Shown here: piece by piece, positions 28,657-38,951 of the stretch | Position numbering within the stretch: position 1 is the stretch's first letter | Layout: each line of letters starts with the position of its first letter | Assembly (NCBI GenBank): GCA_012295225.1 | Contig: WMKK01000017.1 | Span: forward strand, 124,001 to 188,000 | Reading direction: 5' to 3' | Length of the DNA stretch: 64,000 nucleotides | From: Ostreococcus mediterraneus | Lineage: Eukaryota; Chlorophyta; Mamiellophyceae; Mamiellales; Bathycoccaceae | Program-made: the position numbers and the translations under genes | The notes under the pieces: generated by a model | Told to the model about the DNA's origin: nothing | Seen by the model: the letters and a program-made list of their open reading frames with translations, nothing else | Database searches by the model: none

Positions 28657-30648
28657 ATGCGCGCCGCGACGACGCGGGACGATGGGTCGGTGCGCGCGAA
28701 GACGACGACGGGGACGACGACGACGACGACGACATCGGGTGATGCCGCGAAAGGGAGCGCGAATGGTATACATCAATTTGATGACGACAGCAGCGAAAAC
28801 AGCGAAGGGGGCGAAGGGGATATCGTGCGGATGATGATGCGGGCGTCTCGCGCGCGCGCGATGGGGACGACAACCCCGAGCGAGGACGGGGCGAGCGTGG
28901 CGCACGTGAGCACGGCGACGCACGTGGCATCGATGAAGGATGTGATGTTTACGACGACGACGACGATGATGGCGACGACGACGGCGACGACGCAGAGTTC
29001 GAGGGCGTCGTCGCCGTTGGATGGGGCAATTCAGGGCGAAGGGCGCGCGGCGCGAGGGAAACCGCCGCCTCGACGGGTGAATTCAATCGCGAAGGGTCGA
29101 CCTCGTGCGGCAACGTCGGATGCGTTGATGATGGAGCATCGTGGGTACGTGCATGGTGGGGTGCATCATCATAATCAGCATAATCATAACGCGGTTCTTC
29201 AGGGTACTGGGCATGGGCGAGGCGGGCCGACGACGTCGCCGTCAAAGGCGGCGCGCGGGGAGGACGCAACCGCGTGGGTGATGAATGGTGGATTTGATTT
29301 CGGTCGCGGTATGACGCGCGCTGAGTCGAGCGTGGATGTGAATGTGATGATGACATCGTCGTCGGAGAGCGATGAAACGAACGCGGAACAAGGCGATGGC
29401 GCGTCTTTGGACGCGCCTCTGGCGTTCAAGGAGACGGCGCGCGCGGCGTACTTGCGCACGACGGCGTCGGCGGTTGAGCTGAGAGATTTGGTTGGCGTGA
29501 AAACGCCTCCGCAGTTGAGCCATATTGGTGGACAAGAGCGTGCAAAGCAACGCGAAAAGCCGCAAACACGCGAGGAGCAACGGGGGAATTTAGGGAGCGA
29601 ATTCGTCGAAGCCGAATACGCCGAGGGCACGCCTGATTGGAAATTCATGTCTCAAACGACGTGTTTTAAGGATTTCGTGATTTTGCGCGAGCTCGGTCGG
29701 GGGCTGTGCGGCACCGTGTACTTGGCCAAGTATCGCGCCACCGATCAACTCGTGGCGTTTAAGGTTATGCGTAAACAAAAGCTCATCGACGTCGGGGAGA
29801 TTCGACACGCCGTGCGCGAGCGCGAAATTCACGCCCGCGTCAATCAAGGTCCATTCATCGACAAGCTTTTACACGCCTATCAAGATCGTTGGGCGTTGTA
29901 TTTAGTGCTCGAATACGCTCCTTGTGGGGACTTGTTCCAGGCGATGAATTACCACGGATTGCCGTCGTTGCACGACGCCAAGGTGTACACCACGCAGTGC
30001 GCGTTGGCCATTGAATACATTCATCAGTGCGGATACGTCTATCGCGACTTGAAGCCAGAGAATATTTTGTTGGACACCAATGGATGCGTACGTCTGGCTG
30101 ATTTCGGTATGGCTAAGCGATTGGATACCGCAGACGAACGCGCGTACACGATTTGCGGTACGGCGCAGTACATGTCGCCCGAAGTATTGACCCATCGCGG
30201 ATGTCGGTTTGAAGCCGATTTGTGGGCGCTCGGTATTTTGATTTATGAGCTGTGCAGCGGTGGCACGCCGTTTGGCGCTGACAAGGGCACGCGTCAAGAA
30301 CTCTACCGCAAGTTGATGAATCATCAAAATGCCACGATGACATTCCCAACCTGGTTCGATCAAGACACGTGCTCCATCGTCAAGGCGTTGCTTCACGAAA
30401 ACGAGCGCGCGCGGTTGGGCGCAAACGGCGCGTTCACCGACGTTTACGCCCATCCATGGTTCGCGCCAACATCTCAAGTCGAAGTGCTCAAAGGTTTAAC
30501 CCTTCCTCGATTACAACCACGTCGACGTAACATCGTGTACGACATGAAACTTCGAGAATCCATCGCCTCGGGCGACATTCCTTGGGAGTGCGGGTCGCTC
30601 GTCACCGACCTCGAGCATCTCACCTTGTATCAATCTTTTGGGGCGTGA
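28657..30648 (+). CDS. AGC-type serine/threonine protein kinase
   Basis: 663 residues from the ATG at 28657 (gacaccATG); the frame extends upstream, but only as Arg-rich repeat. Residues 1-335 are low complexity with Thr, Asp and a His/Asn-rich patch. The kinase domain covers about 337-606: G-R-G-L-C-G glycine loop, A-F-K-V-M-R-K with the ATP Lys, Y-R-D-L-K-P-E-N catalytic loop (Tyr in place of His, usual for PKA/PKG-type AGC kinases), A-D-F-G-M-A-K-R, and a C-G-T-A-Q-Y-M-S-P-E-V activation segment. It most resembles PKA/PKG catalytic domains. No cyclic-nucleotide-binding domain is present. The C-terminal extension is short and lacks a clear F-x-x-F hydrophobic motif. Confidence 0.9.
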   Translation: MRAATTRDDGSVRAKTTTGTTTTTTTSGDAAKGSANGIHQFDDDSSENSEGGEGDIVRMMMRASRARAMGTTTPSEDGASVAHVSTATHVASMKDVMFTTTTTMMATTTATTQSSRASSPLDGAIQGEGRAARGKPPPRRVNSIAKGRPRAATSDALMMEHRGYVHGGVHHHNQHNHNAVLQGTGHGRGGPTTSPSKAARGEDATAWVMNGGFDFGRGMTRAESSVDVNVMMTSSSESDETNAEQGDGASLDAPLAFKETARAAYLRTTASAVELRDLVGVKTPPQLSHIGGQERAKQREKPQTREEQRGNLGSEFVEAEYAEGTPDWKFMSQTTCFKDFVILRELGRGLCGTVYLAKYRATDQLVAFKVMRKQKLIDVGEIRHAVREREIHARVNQGPFIDKLLHAYQDRWALYLVLEYAPCGDLFQAMNYHGLPSLHDAKVYTTQCALAIEYIHQCGYVYRDLKPENILLDTNGCVRLADFGMAKRLDTADERAYTICGTAQYMSPEVLTHRGCRFEADLWALGILIYELCSGGTPFGADKGTRQELYRKLMNHQNATMTFPTWFDQDTCSIVKALLHENERARLGANGAFTDVYAHPWFAPTSQVEVLKGLTLPRLQPRRRNIVYDMKLRESIASGDIPWECGSLVTDLEHLTLYQSFGA

Positions 30649-30958
30649 TTCAACACCCATCGCGCGTCTCACGGACGCCGCGCGGTGCGCGCGTGCGCGT
30701 CATCCCTCACATCATTCTTTCAAATCATTTTTTTTCTTGTACAGTACGAGTACTCCTACAGTAGTATATTTTGCAATTCAATCCTCATTCTTTTTCACCG
30801 ACGCTCGTCTCGTCTCGCGGTTGCCCTAGGGGTATTTAGTGCGAAGTGCATTTGAATGCACCGATGGGCGTCGCCCATCGTATCATCCACAGTGCGCGTC
30901 GTGCGAGCACACGACTGCGAGCGTATAGGCGCGAGGACACACGAACAACACACACGTC
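30649..30958. other. Intergenic between kinase and DEK/HMG/SWIB genes
   Basis: 310 bases. Holds T-rich sequence (ttttttttcttg near 30728) that may belong to the kinase 3' end, then the promoter of the next gene. No gene seen. Confidence 0.45.
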
Positions 30959-32007
30959 ATGCACGTCGATAACCTCGAGGTCGCCATCAACGCGCACTTG
31001 CCGGACATTCTGCGCCGGGCAGATTTGGAAAAATCAACGGTGAAGACGTTGCAAAAGGAGCTGGAATCTAAGCTGTTGATGTCGTTGGACACGAAGAAGA
31101 ATTACATACGAGACCAGGTACGTGGAGATGGGTGCGGGGCGTGCGTGCGTGGGGTGAGACGGTGAGGAACGCGCGGAGGAGCCGAGCGCGGCGCCGCGCG
31201 AGGCAGAGACGACGACGACGACGACGACGACATAACGACTAGCGCGTGCGATGCAACACTACTGACGATGAACTTTGATGTGTGCGTGTGTGTGTGTTTG
31301 CGTCTTCGTAGATTGAGATATACTTGAAGCACGGCGCGAGACACGCATTCGCCGACTCGGGCGAGGCGCCCGAGCAACACGGCGGTGCAGGGAAACGAGG
31401 GAAGGCGCCGCGGAAGCGGACCGTGGAAAAGAAGAAGAAGAGTGGACGCGGTAAGACGAAGGAGGTGCAGGATCCAACGAAGCCGAAAGGGCCGAAAGGG
31501 CCGTACATGTGTTTCGTGGGCGTTCGTCGACCACGACTTAAACAGGAGAAGCCGACGTTGTCGTTTCCGGATATCTCTCGTCAACTTGGTCTAGAATGGA
31601 GGAGTATGAACGCAGAGACAAAAGCTAAATATGTGAAAATGTCAGAAAAAGATAAGACGCGTTATAAGAATGAACTGGAAAAGTATGTTCCTCTGAACGA
31701 CCATGAAATGGAGAAGCTTCGAGAGAAACAACGCGAGCGCAAGGCGGCGGGAGGTTTGCAAGTGATGTACAAGTGCTCACCAGAGTTGGCAGCGTTCTTT
31801 AATGATGGCACGGTTCAAATCAATCGAAAAGAATTAACGACTCGAATTTGGGCTTATTTCAAAGAGAAAGGGTTATTGGATGATAGCAACAGACGATACG
31901 TCTTTGCGGATGCAAAACTCGCTGCGTTTCTCGGCATGCAGGCGGGTGATAGATTCTTAGCGTTTACCATTCAGCGATTTTTGAAGCCTCACCTTCATCC
32001 GCTCTGA
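30959..32007 (+). CDS. DEK_C - HMG box - SWIB chromatin protein (two exons)
   Basis: Model: exon 1 30959-31117 (53 codons), intron 31118-31311 (GTACGT donor, CTGAC branch near 31262, CGTAG acceptor), exon 2 31312-32007; 284 residues. Residues 1-58 form a DEK_C-like helical domain, continuous across the splice (K-K-N-Y-I-R-D-Q then I-E-I-Y-L). A basic Lys/Arg hinge follows, then an HMG box at about 105-170 (F-P-D-I-S-R-Q-L-G-L-E-W-R, then K-Y-V-K-M-S-E-K-D-K). A SWIB/MDM2-type domain ends the protein (S-P-E-L-A-A-F-F, R-I-W-A-Y-F-K-E-K-G-L). This suggests a nuclear DNA-binding chromatin factor. The intron contains a (GAC)n tract. Confidence 0.9.
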
Positions 32008-32229
32008 ATGTTTGAATTGCTTTAGTTGTCATCGTTGCTCATAGTGGTGTGCTAGCTCGGTCACCACGTGACGCACATTGTTTGTAGTAGACAGTTTTTA
32101 CGCGCACGCGCGTTTTGATTTCCCAAGAGCTCAGTAACATTTCTACCGCACTTTTCGACCCTCGTCGTCGTCGTTGTGAACGCCGTGCGTGCCGTGGTAA
32201 GCCTTGGAATCATAAATCAAGGCGCTTCC

Positions 32230-34017
32230 ATGTGCGTGCCCCCGACTGTATCGCCGGCGCCCGACGCCAAGTCGACCTTTTGGCGCACATGGTGTATCTC
32301 AGCTGTGTGCACTTTATTGGTGTTGGCCACTTGCACGCACCCGGCGACTATGCAGCGCGCGCATTCACACATAGAAGCACTGCATAAAATCGCAACTGAC
32401 GATGAGAGTCGCCGCGCAGCTTGGAATAATGGTGTCGAGCGCGCATCGCTTCTCGCAATATTCTTGGCTGACGTGCGAATACATCTCCTCAGTCCATTCC
32501 TGCAGTTTTGTGTCGGTGTTCTTGCCTTGCTCAGCGCACTCGTGGCGAGTGACAGATTATTTCATTGCTATACGGCATTGTATTGGCGATATTTTGCCCG
32601 GACCAAGGCACTCGAACGGTTCAAGTATACGGCTATACAACGAGTCGACAAGACGACGACATTTGACGACGTGTGTCACCCAACGGTGGTTATTCAATTG
32701 CCCATGTTCAACGAGACAGACGTGTGTCAGCACGTCATCTACTGCGCCAGTGAGATTGAATGGCCGCGATCAAAGCTGTTGATACAGATTCTGGACGATT
32801 CGACGTGTAAGGAAACCAGAGCGGCGATTGCTGAAGCTGTCGAAGAGCTCCAAGAACGCGGCTTAAATGTCCAATATCGCTGGCGGTCGAATCGTACGGG
32901 ATATAAGGCTGGTGCTATGCACGAAGCCATGGATGATATCGTGGATTATGACTATATTTGCATATTTGACGCAGACTTTTCGCCCGAGCCCGATTTCTTA
33001 TACAAGACGATTCCATGGATTCATTCAAATCCGCAATGCGGTTTTGTCCAAGCGAGATGGACGTACGCGAATGAATCAGAAAATCTTCTTACGCGCGTGC
33101 AAACTATTTCATTGAATTATCACATTCGTTGCGAGCAGTATGCACGATTTTCAGCCAACTTGTTCTTCAATTTCAACGGCACTGCTGGAGTTTGGCGAAG
33201 GACATGCATCATCGATTCTGGCGGCTGGAATCATCGAACGACGGTGGAGGATCTCGATTTGAGTTTACGCGCGTACTTACGGGGATGGAAGTTTATTTTT
33301 CTGGACGATGTCACGTGTTTGAATGAAATCCCCGCGCAATACGATGCATATCGAAAGCAGCAGCACCGCTGGAGTGCAGGTCCAATGCAATTATGGCGAC
33401 AGTGCACGGCGGCGGTTTGGGCGGCTGACATTCCGCTCTCGAGCAAGCTCTATTTGAACTTTTTCTTCTTCTTTACCCGACAAATGAGCACACACCTGGT
33501 GTCGTTTTTCTTCTATTGCGTTTTGATTCCATTATGTGCCGTGGCGCCAGAAATCTATCTGCCATTCTGGGCGTTGGTGTACGCGCCGATTCTTGTCACG
33601 CTTTCAACCGTCGCCTGGACACCGAATGGCATTTTCTACGCCATGCCGTACGTGTTGTTTGAAAACGCCATGTGCGTTGTCAAATTAAGTGCCATGCTCG
33701 CCGGACTCTTCGAACTCGAACAGGCGGGCGAATGGGTCGTCACGACCAAAATCGGCAAGTGGGTCGCCGCCAAGGTTGAAAAGGCTCGTAACATCAAGCT
33801 CGTCAAGAAAATCGCCGAAAAACGTCGAGAACGCCCGATACATTGGAAAGAACTCGCCATGGGCACTTTTTTCGCCGCGTGTGGCATCTGGGGCATCATC
33901 GTCCACGCCATGGTCGGCTACTCCATCTTTCTCTTACTCCAAGCCGTCGTCTTCTTGACATTCGGCCTCAACTACGTCGACGGCATCTTCGCCTCCTCCC
34001 ACGCCCACGCCGCGTAG
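32230..34017 (+). CDS. CslA/CslC-like family 2 glycosyltransferase
   Basis: 595 residues from the first ATG (32230). An N-terminal membrane segment (W-C-I-S-A-V-C-T-L-L-V-L-A) and a second near residue 90 precede the catalytic domain. GT2 motifs are complete: L-D-D-S-T, F-D-A-D-F, V-E-D-L-D-L-S, and Q-Q-H-R-W-S. Three or four membrane helices follow. The order and spacing match plant CslA (mannan synthase) and CslC (glucan synthase) and bacterial relatives. It would polymerise a beta-linked polysaccharide at the Golgi. The sugar is unknown. Confidence 0.9.
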   Translation: MCVPPTVSPAPDAKSTFWRTWCISAVCTLLVLATCTHPATMQRAHSHIEALHKIATDDESRRAAWNNGVERASLLAIFLADVRIHLLSPFLQFCVGVLALLSALVASDRLFHCYTALYWRYFARTKALERFKYTAIQRVDKTTTFDDVCHPTVVIQLPMFNETDVCQHVIYCASEIEWPRSKLLIQILDDSTCKETRAAIAEAVEELQERGLNVQYRWRSNRTGYKAGAMHEAMDDIVDYDYICIFDADFSPEPDFLYKTIPWIHSNPQCGFVQARWTYANESENLLTRVQTISLNYHIRCEQYARFSANLFFNFNGTAGVWRRTCIIDSGGWNHRTTVEDLDLSLRAYLRGWKFIFLDDVTCLNEIPAQYDAYRKQQHRWSAGPMQLWRQCTAAVWAADIPLSSKLYLNFFFFFTRQMSTHLVSFFFYCVLIPLCAVAPEIYLPFWALVYAPILVTLSTVAWTPNGIFYAMPYVLFENAMCVVKLSAMLAGLFELEQAGEWVVTTKIGKWVAAKVEKARNIKLVKKIAEKRRERPIHWKELAMGTFFAACGIWGIIVHAMVGYSIFLLLQAVVFLTFGLNYVDGIFASSHAHAA

Positions 34018-34233
34018 CGTGAAACAATGCTGTCGAGCGCGCATCGCTTCTCGCAATATTCTCGGTTGAATGCGTAGCCAACACGAACACAATCGTAACT
34101 AAATACAAACAAAATCGGCACGCTCCAATTCGCACCGCGCAAACCACTCGCGAGGCACCACGCGTTTTGGTCCAACCGACCGCAATCGATAAAAATCCAC
34201 CAATCGTGACCAGGGACAATCACCCCTTTCTCG

Positions 34234-35592
34234 ATGGCATCGTCAGCGTTTTATCCGTTCACGCGAGGGCGCGGTTCGACGAGCGCTTTATGCCGTCAGT
34301 GCGCGACGTCGCACGTCGTCGTCGTCAGGCGTCGTCGTCTCGTCGCCGCCGTCGAAATGTTCACCGCAAAGATGAGTGTGAGCGCACGCACCGCGACCGC
34401 GACCGCGACGCGCGCGACGCGCGGGACGCGTCGAGGGATGCAGACGCCGCCGACATCGTCGTTGGTGGCGACGCGGTGTGTTCGCGCGTCGACGGTGCGG
34501 AATGCGCGCGTCGGTGGCGCGTGTGCGCTCGTGGGTGGACGAGCGAATGTGTATAATTCGTGTGGTGCGCATGGACGACGGGCAAAGGCGATCGTTCGCG
34601 CGGTCGTGGAGGATGAAGAGGAGGATGAGATACCCGCCGCGGATGTGAACTTTGGACGCGCGCTTTTGATTTTTGTCGCGGCGGCGTATGGGTCGCTTTC
34701 GGTGTGCTTGAAGCTGGTGTTTGAATCTCAAGGCGCACCTACAGCGGGTACACTCGGTGGTGTTCGTGGTCTCATGCAGCTGGCGTGTTTCTTGCCAATG
34801 TTGATGCAACCAAATTCCACCGGCGGCGAAGGATACAAAAAGGGGAGAGGGTTTTGGCTCGGCGCCGCGGAGTTAGCGTTGTGGAATCTTGGCAATCAAG
34901 GATTGTGTAACGTGGCGTTATTATTTACCGACGCTACTCGCGTGAGCTTTTTCACGCAAGCTTCGATTGCGTTCACGCCATTTATTGCGACGCTCGGTGG
35001 AGACAAGGTGTCGCGAAACACGTGGCTCGGTTGCGCGTTGGCGTTTCTCGGCGTCGCCGTGCTCGGTATGGATGGCGGTAGCGCCGCCGCCGCCGCCGGT
35101 CTCAGTGGTGGGTTCAATTTCGGTGATTGGTTAGCTGTTGCGGGTGCGGCATCGTATTCGATGTACATCTACCGCGTCGGTGCGTTTGCCAAGGAAGGAT
35201 TCTCGGGACAAGGATTGCAAATTTGGAAAGCCTTCTTCTTGGCCATCATGTACGGCGCGTGGGGCCTGTACGACGTGTTTGCGTTCAACTCGGGTTGGGC
35301 AGGTGCTGGTATTCCTTGGGCGGGATGGCGAAACTGGGAGGTTTGGGCCTTGCTCGCCTTTACCGCGGTCGTTCCGGGTTGCATCGCTGACTTGACGCAA
35401 GCCAAGGGGCAAGAAACCGTCAGCGCGTCGGAAAGTTCCGTCTTACTAGCTGGTGAACCTTTGTTTGCGGCGGTGTTTGGGGCGATCACATTAGGTGAAT
35501 TTTTGGGTCCCATGGGTTATGTCGGTGGATTGGTGATTATCATGGGTGCTTTGATCGCCTCTGATGTGTTTCCTAAAAAGAAGGCGGCGTAA
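34234..35592 (+). CDS. Plastid EamA/DMT-family transporter
   Basis: 452 residues. The first 120 residues are Arg/Ala/Thr/Ser-rich with few acids up to an acidic patch (V-E-D-E-E-E-D-E), fitting a chloroplast transit peptide. About ten hydrophobic helices in two EamA halves follow, e.g. A-L-L-I-F-V-A-A-A-Y-G-S and later S-E-S-S-V-L-L-A-G-E-P-L-F-A-A-V-F-G, the conserved end of the second half. Members export or import small metabolites; the substrate is unknown. Internal ATGs at codons 42 and 47 are possible alternative starts within the transit peptide. Confidence 0.85.
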   Translation: MASSAFYPFTRGRGSTSALCRQCATSHVVVVRRRRLVAAVEMFTAKMSVSARTATATATRATRGTRRGMQTPPTSSLVATRCVRASTVRNARVGGACALVGGRANVYNSCGAHGRRAKAIVRAVVEDEEEDEIPAADVNFGRALLIFVAAAYGSLSVCLKLVFESQGAPTAGTLGGVRGLMQLACFLPMLMQPNSTGGEGYKKGRGFWLGAAELALWNLGNQGLCNVALLFTDATRVSFFTQASIAFTPFIATLGGDKVSRNTWLGCALAFLGVAVLGMDGGSAAAAAGLSGGFNFGDWLAVAGAASYSMYIYRVGAFAKEGFSGQGLQIWKAFFLAIMYGAWGLYDVFAFNSGWAGAGIPWAGWRNWEVWALLAFTAVVPGCIADLTQAKGQETVSASESSVLLAGEPLFAAVFGAITLGEFLGPMGYVGGLVIIMGALIASDVFPKKKAA

Positions 35593-35700
35593 CGAAGAAG
35601 CTTGTGGGGTGAAGCAAAGCGCGCCGCCATGAGCTTTGTATAGAGGAGGAATTTTTTGTGTACCGGTAGAGATACTATTTCAATAACAACTAGATTTACA

Positions 35701-37368
35701 TCATGTACATACGTGCGCCATTGATACAACGGCGCGCTCGATTTTTCCTAACTGTCCCTTTTCATTTGAACCAAAACCGTATACGGTTCCCGAGCTGTCA
35801 ACAGCGATTGAGTGCTTTGATCCCGCGGCAATTTCCACAATCCTCGTGGAAATCCCGGGTACAACGCGCGGAAAGCATTCATCACTTCTCATTGATGGTA
35901 AGTGCTGTTGACCGCATTGATGGTCATCATTTGCACCGAAGGAGTACACTATCCCGTCTGCAGTCAAGCACAACGAGTGAGCGCCACCCGCAGCGCATCG
36001 AACGACGTCTTGCGTCTCCAACTCAACTAAAGCCGGCCAGGTCGATAACAGTTCGCCGACGAAGCCTAACTGTTTGCGGCGGTTTGAACCCCATGAGTAT
36101 ACTAACCCATTATCCGTCACAGCTAACGCATGGTGTGCACCAAGACACACGTCGGCGACGTGTTCCTTGACTGTTGCCACACACGTCGGCGAACATCTTA
36201 CAATGGAATCGCCTAAACCCAACAGCCCCTCTCGATTATCCCCAAAAGAAAACACTTTGCCAGACTTTGTGAGCACGATCGATGAATACCGTGACGCGCA
36301 CACTTTGACAACCTCTTCCTCCTCGAGTGCGCTGATTTGTCGAGGCCCGCTTCCGAACGAGTCTAACAATAGAAAGTTCTGATGCAGAGGTGGACTGCCA
36401 CCGCCGCCATGCATGCGTTGCTTCCTACGCACCGTACTCGCCGTGGGCGATCGCCCGAGTGATATTCTCGCGATAGCTTCCCCGACGCGATGCGTGCCGT
36501 GACCGAGCTGCCCGGCGGCGTCGCCGCCCCACGAAAACACTTTTCCGTCGTGCGTTCGCGCCAAGACGTGAAGCCGACCGAGCGCGATTTGCACCACTCG
36601 AGCGTCGCCAAACGCATGCGTAGACGGTGGCGTCAATATTTTCCGCAATTCGTCTTGCATGGTGGACGACTGATGAAAATTACCAGGTGAGCCGACGCCC
36701 GAAGTTGACTGCGCGAGCGCGTCTATGTGAAACGTATTCTCAAAGCCCACGCGCGCGACGCACGCGTACCCAGCCGCTGCATGCACCGTACGCGCGAACA
36801 AACCGCCCTCATTTTTCACCGACGCACTTACATCTCCCCAAACGTAACTCTCGCCGCTCGACGTCACCACTGTCGTCGCATTCTCGCTCGCAGAAACGCT
36901 CGCGACGACGCCCACTGCTCGCGCCTCGCCTCGCGCCTCCACAAACGCCAACACATCCATCCATGACTCGCCCTCGCGCGCTTTCAAGACCGCATCACCC
37001 TCACAGCCTTCATCACGCATTCGCCTCGCCACACCCAACGCCGCACCGCGTTCAACGACAGCACACGCCCCAGTCGCCGCGAACCTCCGCGTCGTCAGCG
37101 TCAGCGTCTTCAACGTCTTCGCGTCGCAAAACGACAACGCGTACGCCACGACATCGTCCGGTAACGCATCGAACGCGTCGTTCGACGACGATAACGACGA
37201 CGATGCGATGTATTTCGCCGTTGCCACCGCATTCGCGCTCGCCCGCGCCTCGTCATCCGCGCGCGAGGACGACGACGTTGAGGGAATATTATCTGCACCG
37301 TCAGCGCGCGCGCGCAGTCCCGCGCCGCCGCGCGTCGTCGTCGTCGTCGTCAGCGCCCGTCGCAACAT
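35701..37368 (-). CDS. F-box protein with RCC1 repeats
   Basis: 555 residues from the ATG at 37368. After a Thr/Ser/Ala-rich N-terminus, residues 60-95 form an F-box (L-P-D-D-V-V-A-Y-A-L-S-F-C-D-A-K-T-L). RCC1 units follow: S-W-G-G-D-A-A-G-Q-L-G-H-G, S-F-G-D-N-R-E-G-L-L-G-L-G, S-W-G-S-N-R-R-K-Q-L-G-F, S-F-G-A-N-D-D-H-Q-C-G and G-F-G-S-N-E-K-G-Q-L-G, making a beta-propeller. An F-box plus propeller points to an SCF ubiquitin-ligase substrate receptor. The target is unknown. Confidence 0.88.
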   Translation of the reverse strand: MLRRALTTTTTTRGGAGLRARADGADNIPSTSSSSRADDEARASANAVATAKYIASSSLSSSNDAFDALPDDVVAYALSFCDAKTLKTLTLTTRRFAATGACAVVERGAALGVARRMRDEGCEGDAVLKAREGESWMDVLAFVEARGEARAVGVVASVSASENATTVVTSSGESYVWGDVSASVKNEGGLFARTVHAAAGYACVARVGFENTFHIDALAQSTSGVGSPGNFHQSSTMQDELRKILTPPSTHAFGDARVVQIALGRLHVLARTHDGKVFSWGGDAAGQLGHGTHRVGEAIARISLGRSPTASTVRRKQRMHGGGGSPPLHQNFLLLDSFGSGPRQISALEEEEVVKVCASRYSSIVLTKSGKVFSFGDNREGLLGLGDSIVRCSPTCVATVKEHVADVCLGAHHALAVTDNGLVYSWGSNRRKQLGFVGELLSTWPALVELETQDVVRCAAGGAHSLCLTADGIVYSFGANDDHQCGQQHLPSMRSDECFPRVVPGISTRIVEIAAGSKHSIAVDSSGTVYGFGSNEKGQLGKIERAVVSMAHVCT

Positions 37369-37789
37369 GGATGAATGAATACACACGCGTTCGCTCCTAG
37401 TGTGGTGTCATACGCGCCGCCACCGCCCCTCGTTGTCGGCGCGCTGTGACCACCACGTCGGTTCAACGGTCCCTGCGTTTTCACACTTGGGATGGGATGG
37501 CATGTATTTATACCCATACTTTTCGCCACGCGACCTCACCGTCGATGCACTCGGCGACGTGGAAGACGCATCGCGTCGTTGCCGTTGCAAAGAGTCCGAT
37601 TTTTTTGATGCCCCGAGCGTGGGGTGTCAGCCGCGTGACGTCACCGTGACCGTCACGGGATGAAGGCTGTGGAAACTTCTTTCAAGGAGAAGGCGAAGCG
37701 TCATTTGTTGACGCCAACGCGACGCACGTTTGTTTTTGTGATTCCTCACAACACGCACCACACGCACACCACAACACACACCAAATACC
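37369..37789. other. Divergent promoter of F-box/RCC1 and small heat-shock genes
   Basis: 421 bases with no gene. It holds a palindrome-rich tgacgtcaccgtgaccgtcacg segment at 37636-37657 and a heat-shock-element-like site, listed separately. Confidence 0.5.
37672..37697 (+). promoter_or_regulatory. Heat-shock-element-like site upstream of HSP20 gene
   Basis: GAA at 37672-674 and TTC at 37677-679 form one inverted GAAnnTTC pair about 110 bases before the HSP20 ATG. Another TTC (37681-683) and GAA units (37689-691, 37695-697) follow with imperfect phasing. This resembles the pentamer array bound by HSF trimers, but is not a perfect three-unit element. Confidence 0.35.
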
Positions 37790-38695
37790 ATGGCTCTTTC
37801 TCACCCGGTACGAGCGTGCGACGACGACGAAGATGACGACGACGGTGGTGGAGAGAGATGCTTTGATGATTGCGTCGGGGCGTGGGATGACGAGAGCGGG
37901 CACTGACGAGACGTATTATTATGTACATTCACTATCTAGCTTCAAAACACCGACTCGTTCTTTCGAGACGTTTTCCGTGATGCCGATGACGTACGTAGTG
38001 TGCCTTCAAGCGCGTGCTGACGCACATGAATTTTGCTTTTGACGCGCGCGCGAGTTCTCGGTTCCAATGACGCTTCGTCGCGCGGCGCGATGCCTCAGCG
38101 TACTGACACCATCTGTAGTTCTTCTCCAACTTCCAGCCTGGAAACTTGGGCAATCCTTTCATGCCTTTAGTAGCGCGAACGCCTGGGTCACTCGCGGCGC
38201 AACCTCTGAGTGGACTTCGCGTCATTCCCGTTGACGTGCTCGGTACGGAATCGTGAGAGAAGAAACGCTTCTCGAGTCTTCTTCTTCTTGTCGTGTTCGC
38301 GTTCGATTTTGACGGCGCGTGCGGGGAGATTACATCATCACGCGCGCTTGACTAACATATTTATTACTTACGCTTGCGCAGAAAACGATGATTCGTACGT
38401 CTTACGCGCGGATTTACCTGGAATGAAGAAGGAGGATGTCAACGTCGAACTCGACGGCCAAATCGTTCGCATCAGCGCGACGAAGAAAGACACCAAGAAA
38501 TGGGAAGAAGAGGGCTACAAGTATCACAGAGCCGAACGCCGTGATACCATGGAGTACTCTCAACGTGCGCTTCGAATGCCGGCGAACACTGACTTTAGCA
38601 AGCTCGAAGCTGGATTTGACGACGGCACGCTCACCGTGACGTTTGGCAAGCAAAAAGCTTCGACGCCGACGGCTAAGCAAATCACAATCCAATAG
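37790..38695 (+). CDS. Small heat-shock protein HSP20 (three exons)
   Basis: Model: exon 1 37790-37807 (six codons), exon 2 38119-38242, exon 3 38382-38695; 151 residues. Intron 1 starts GTACGA and ends CTGTAG with ACTGAC just before; intron 2 starts GTACGG, has ACTAAC near 38351 and ends GCGCAG. The exon 2-3 junction splits a Glu codon and restores I-P-V-D-V-L-E-N-D-D-S-Y-V-L, the conserved entry to the alpha-crystallin domain. The domain continues with R-A-D-L-P-G-M and G-T-L-T-V-T-F near the end, ending in I-T-I-Q, an I-x-I/V-like tail motif. It is an ATP-independent holdase. The short N-terminus has no targeting signal, so it is probably cytosolic. Exon 1 is the least certain part. Confidence 0.82.
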
Positions 38696-38951
38696 ATTCG
38701 TGATGAAATAGACGTGCACGACGTGCACGACTGTTGCTTGCGCTGAGCTTACAATGCTCACAAATTCAAGACTCAAGACCACGAACGAAGAGACGTAGAG
38801 AAAACATTAGCATTGTCACTCATTCTTTCATTCTTTCATTCTCCAACGCGAGCGATACGTCTGCTTACGAGCGCGCGCAGTTCTTCACTTTACCTATGAT
38901 ACTAAGCGTCACATAATACATGCTACTAGCTACTAAATACATTGATTGTTT

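Noticed and set aside
36627-37400. 257-codon plus-strand frame over the F-box/RCC1 gene
   Set aside because: Arg/Pro/His-rich antisense shadow of a clear RCC1 protein.
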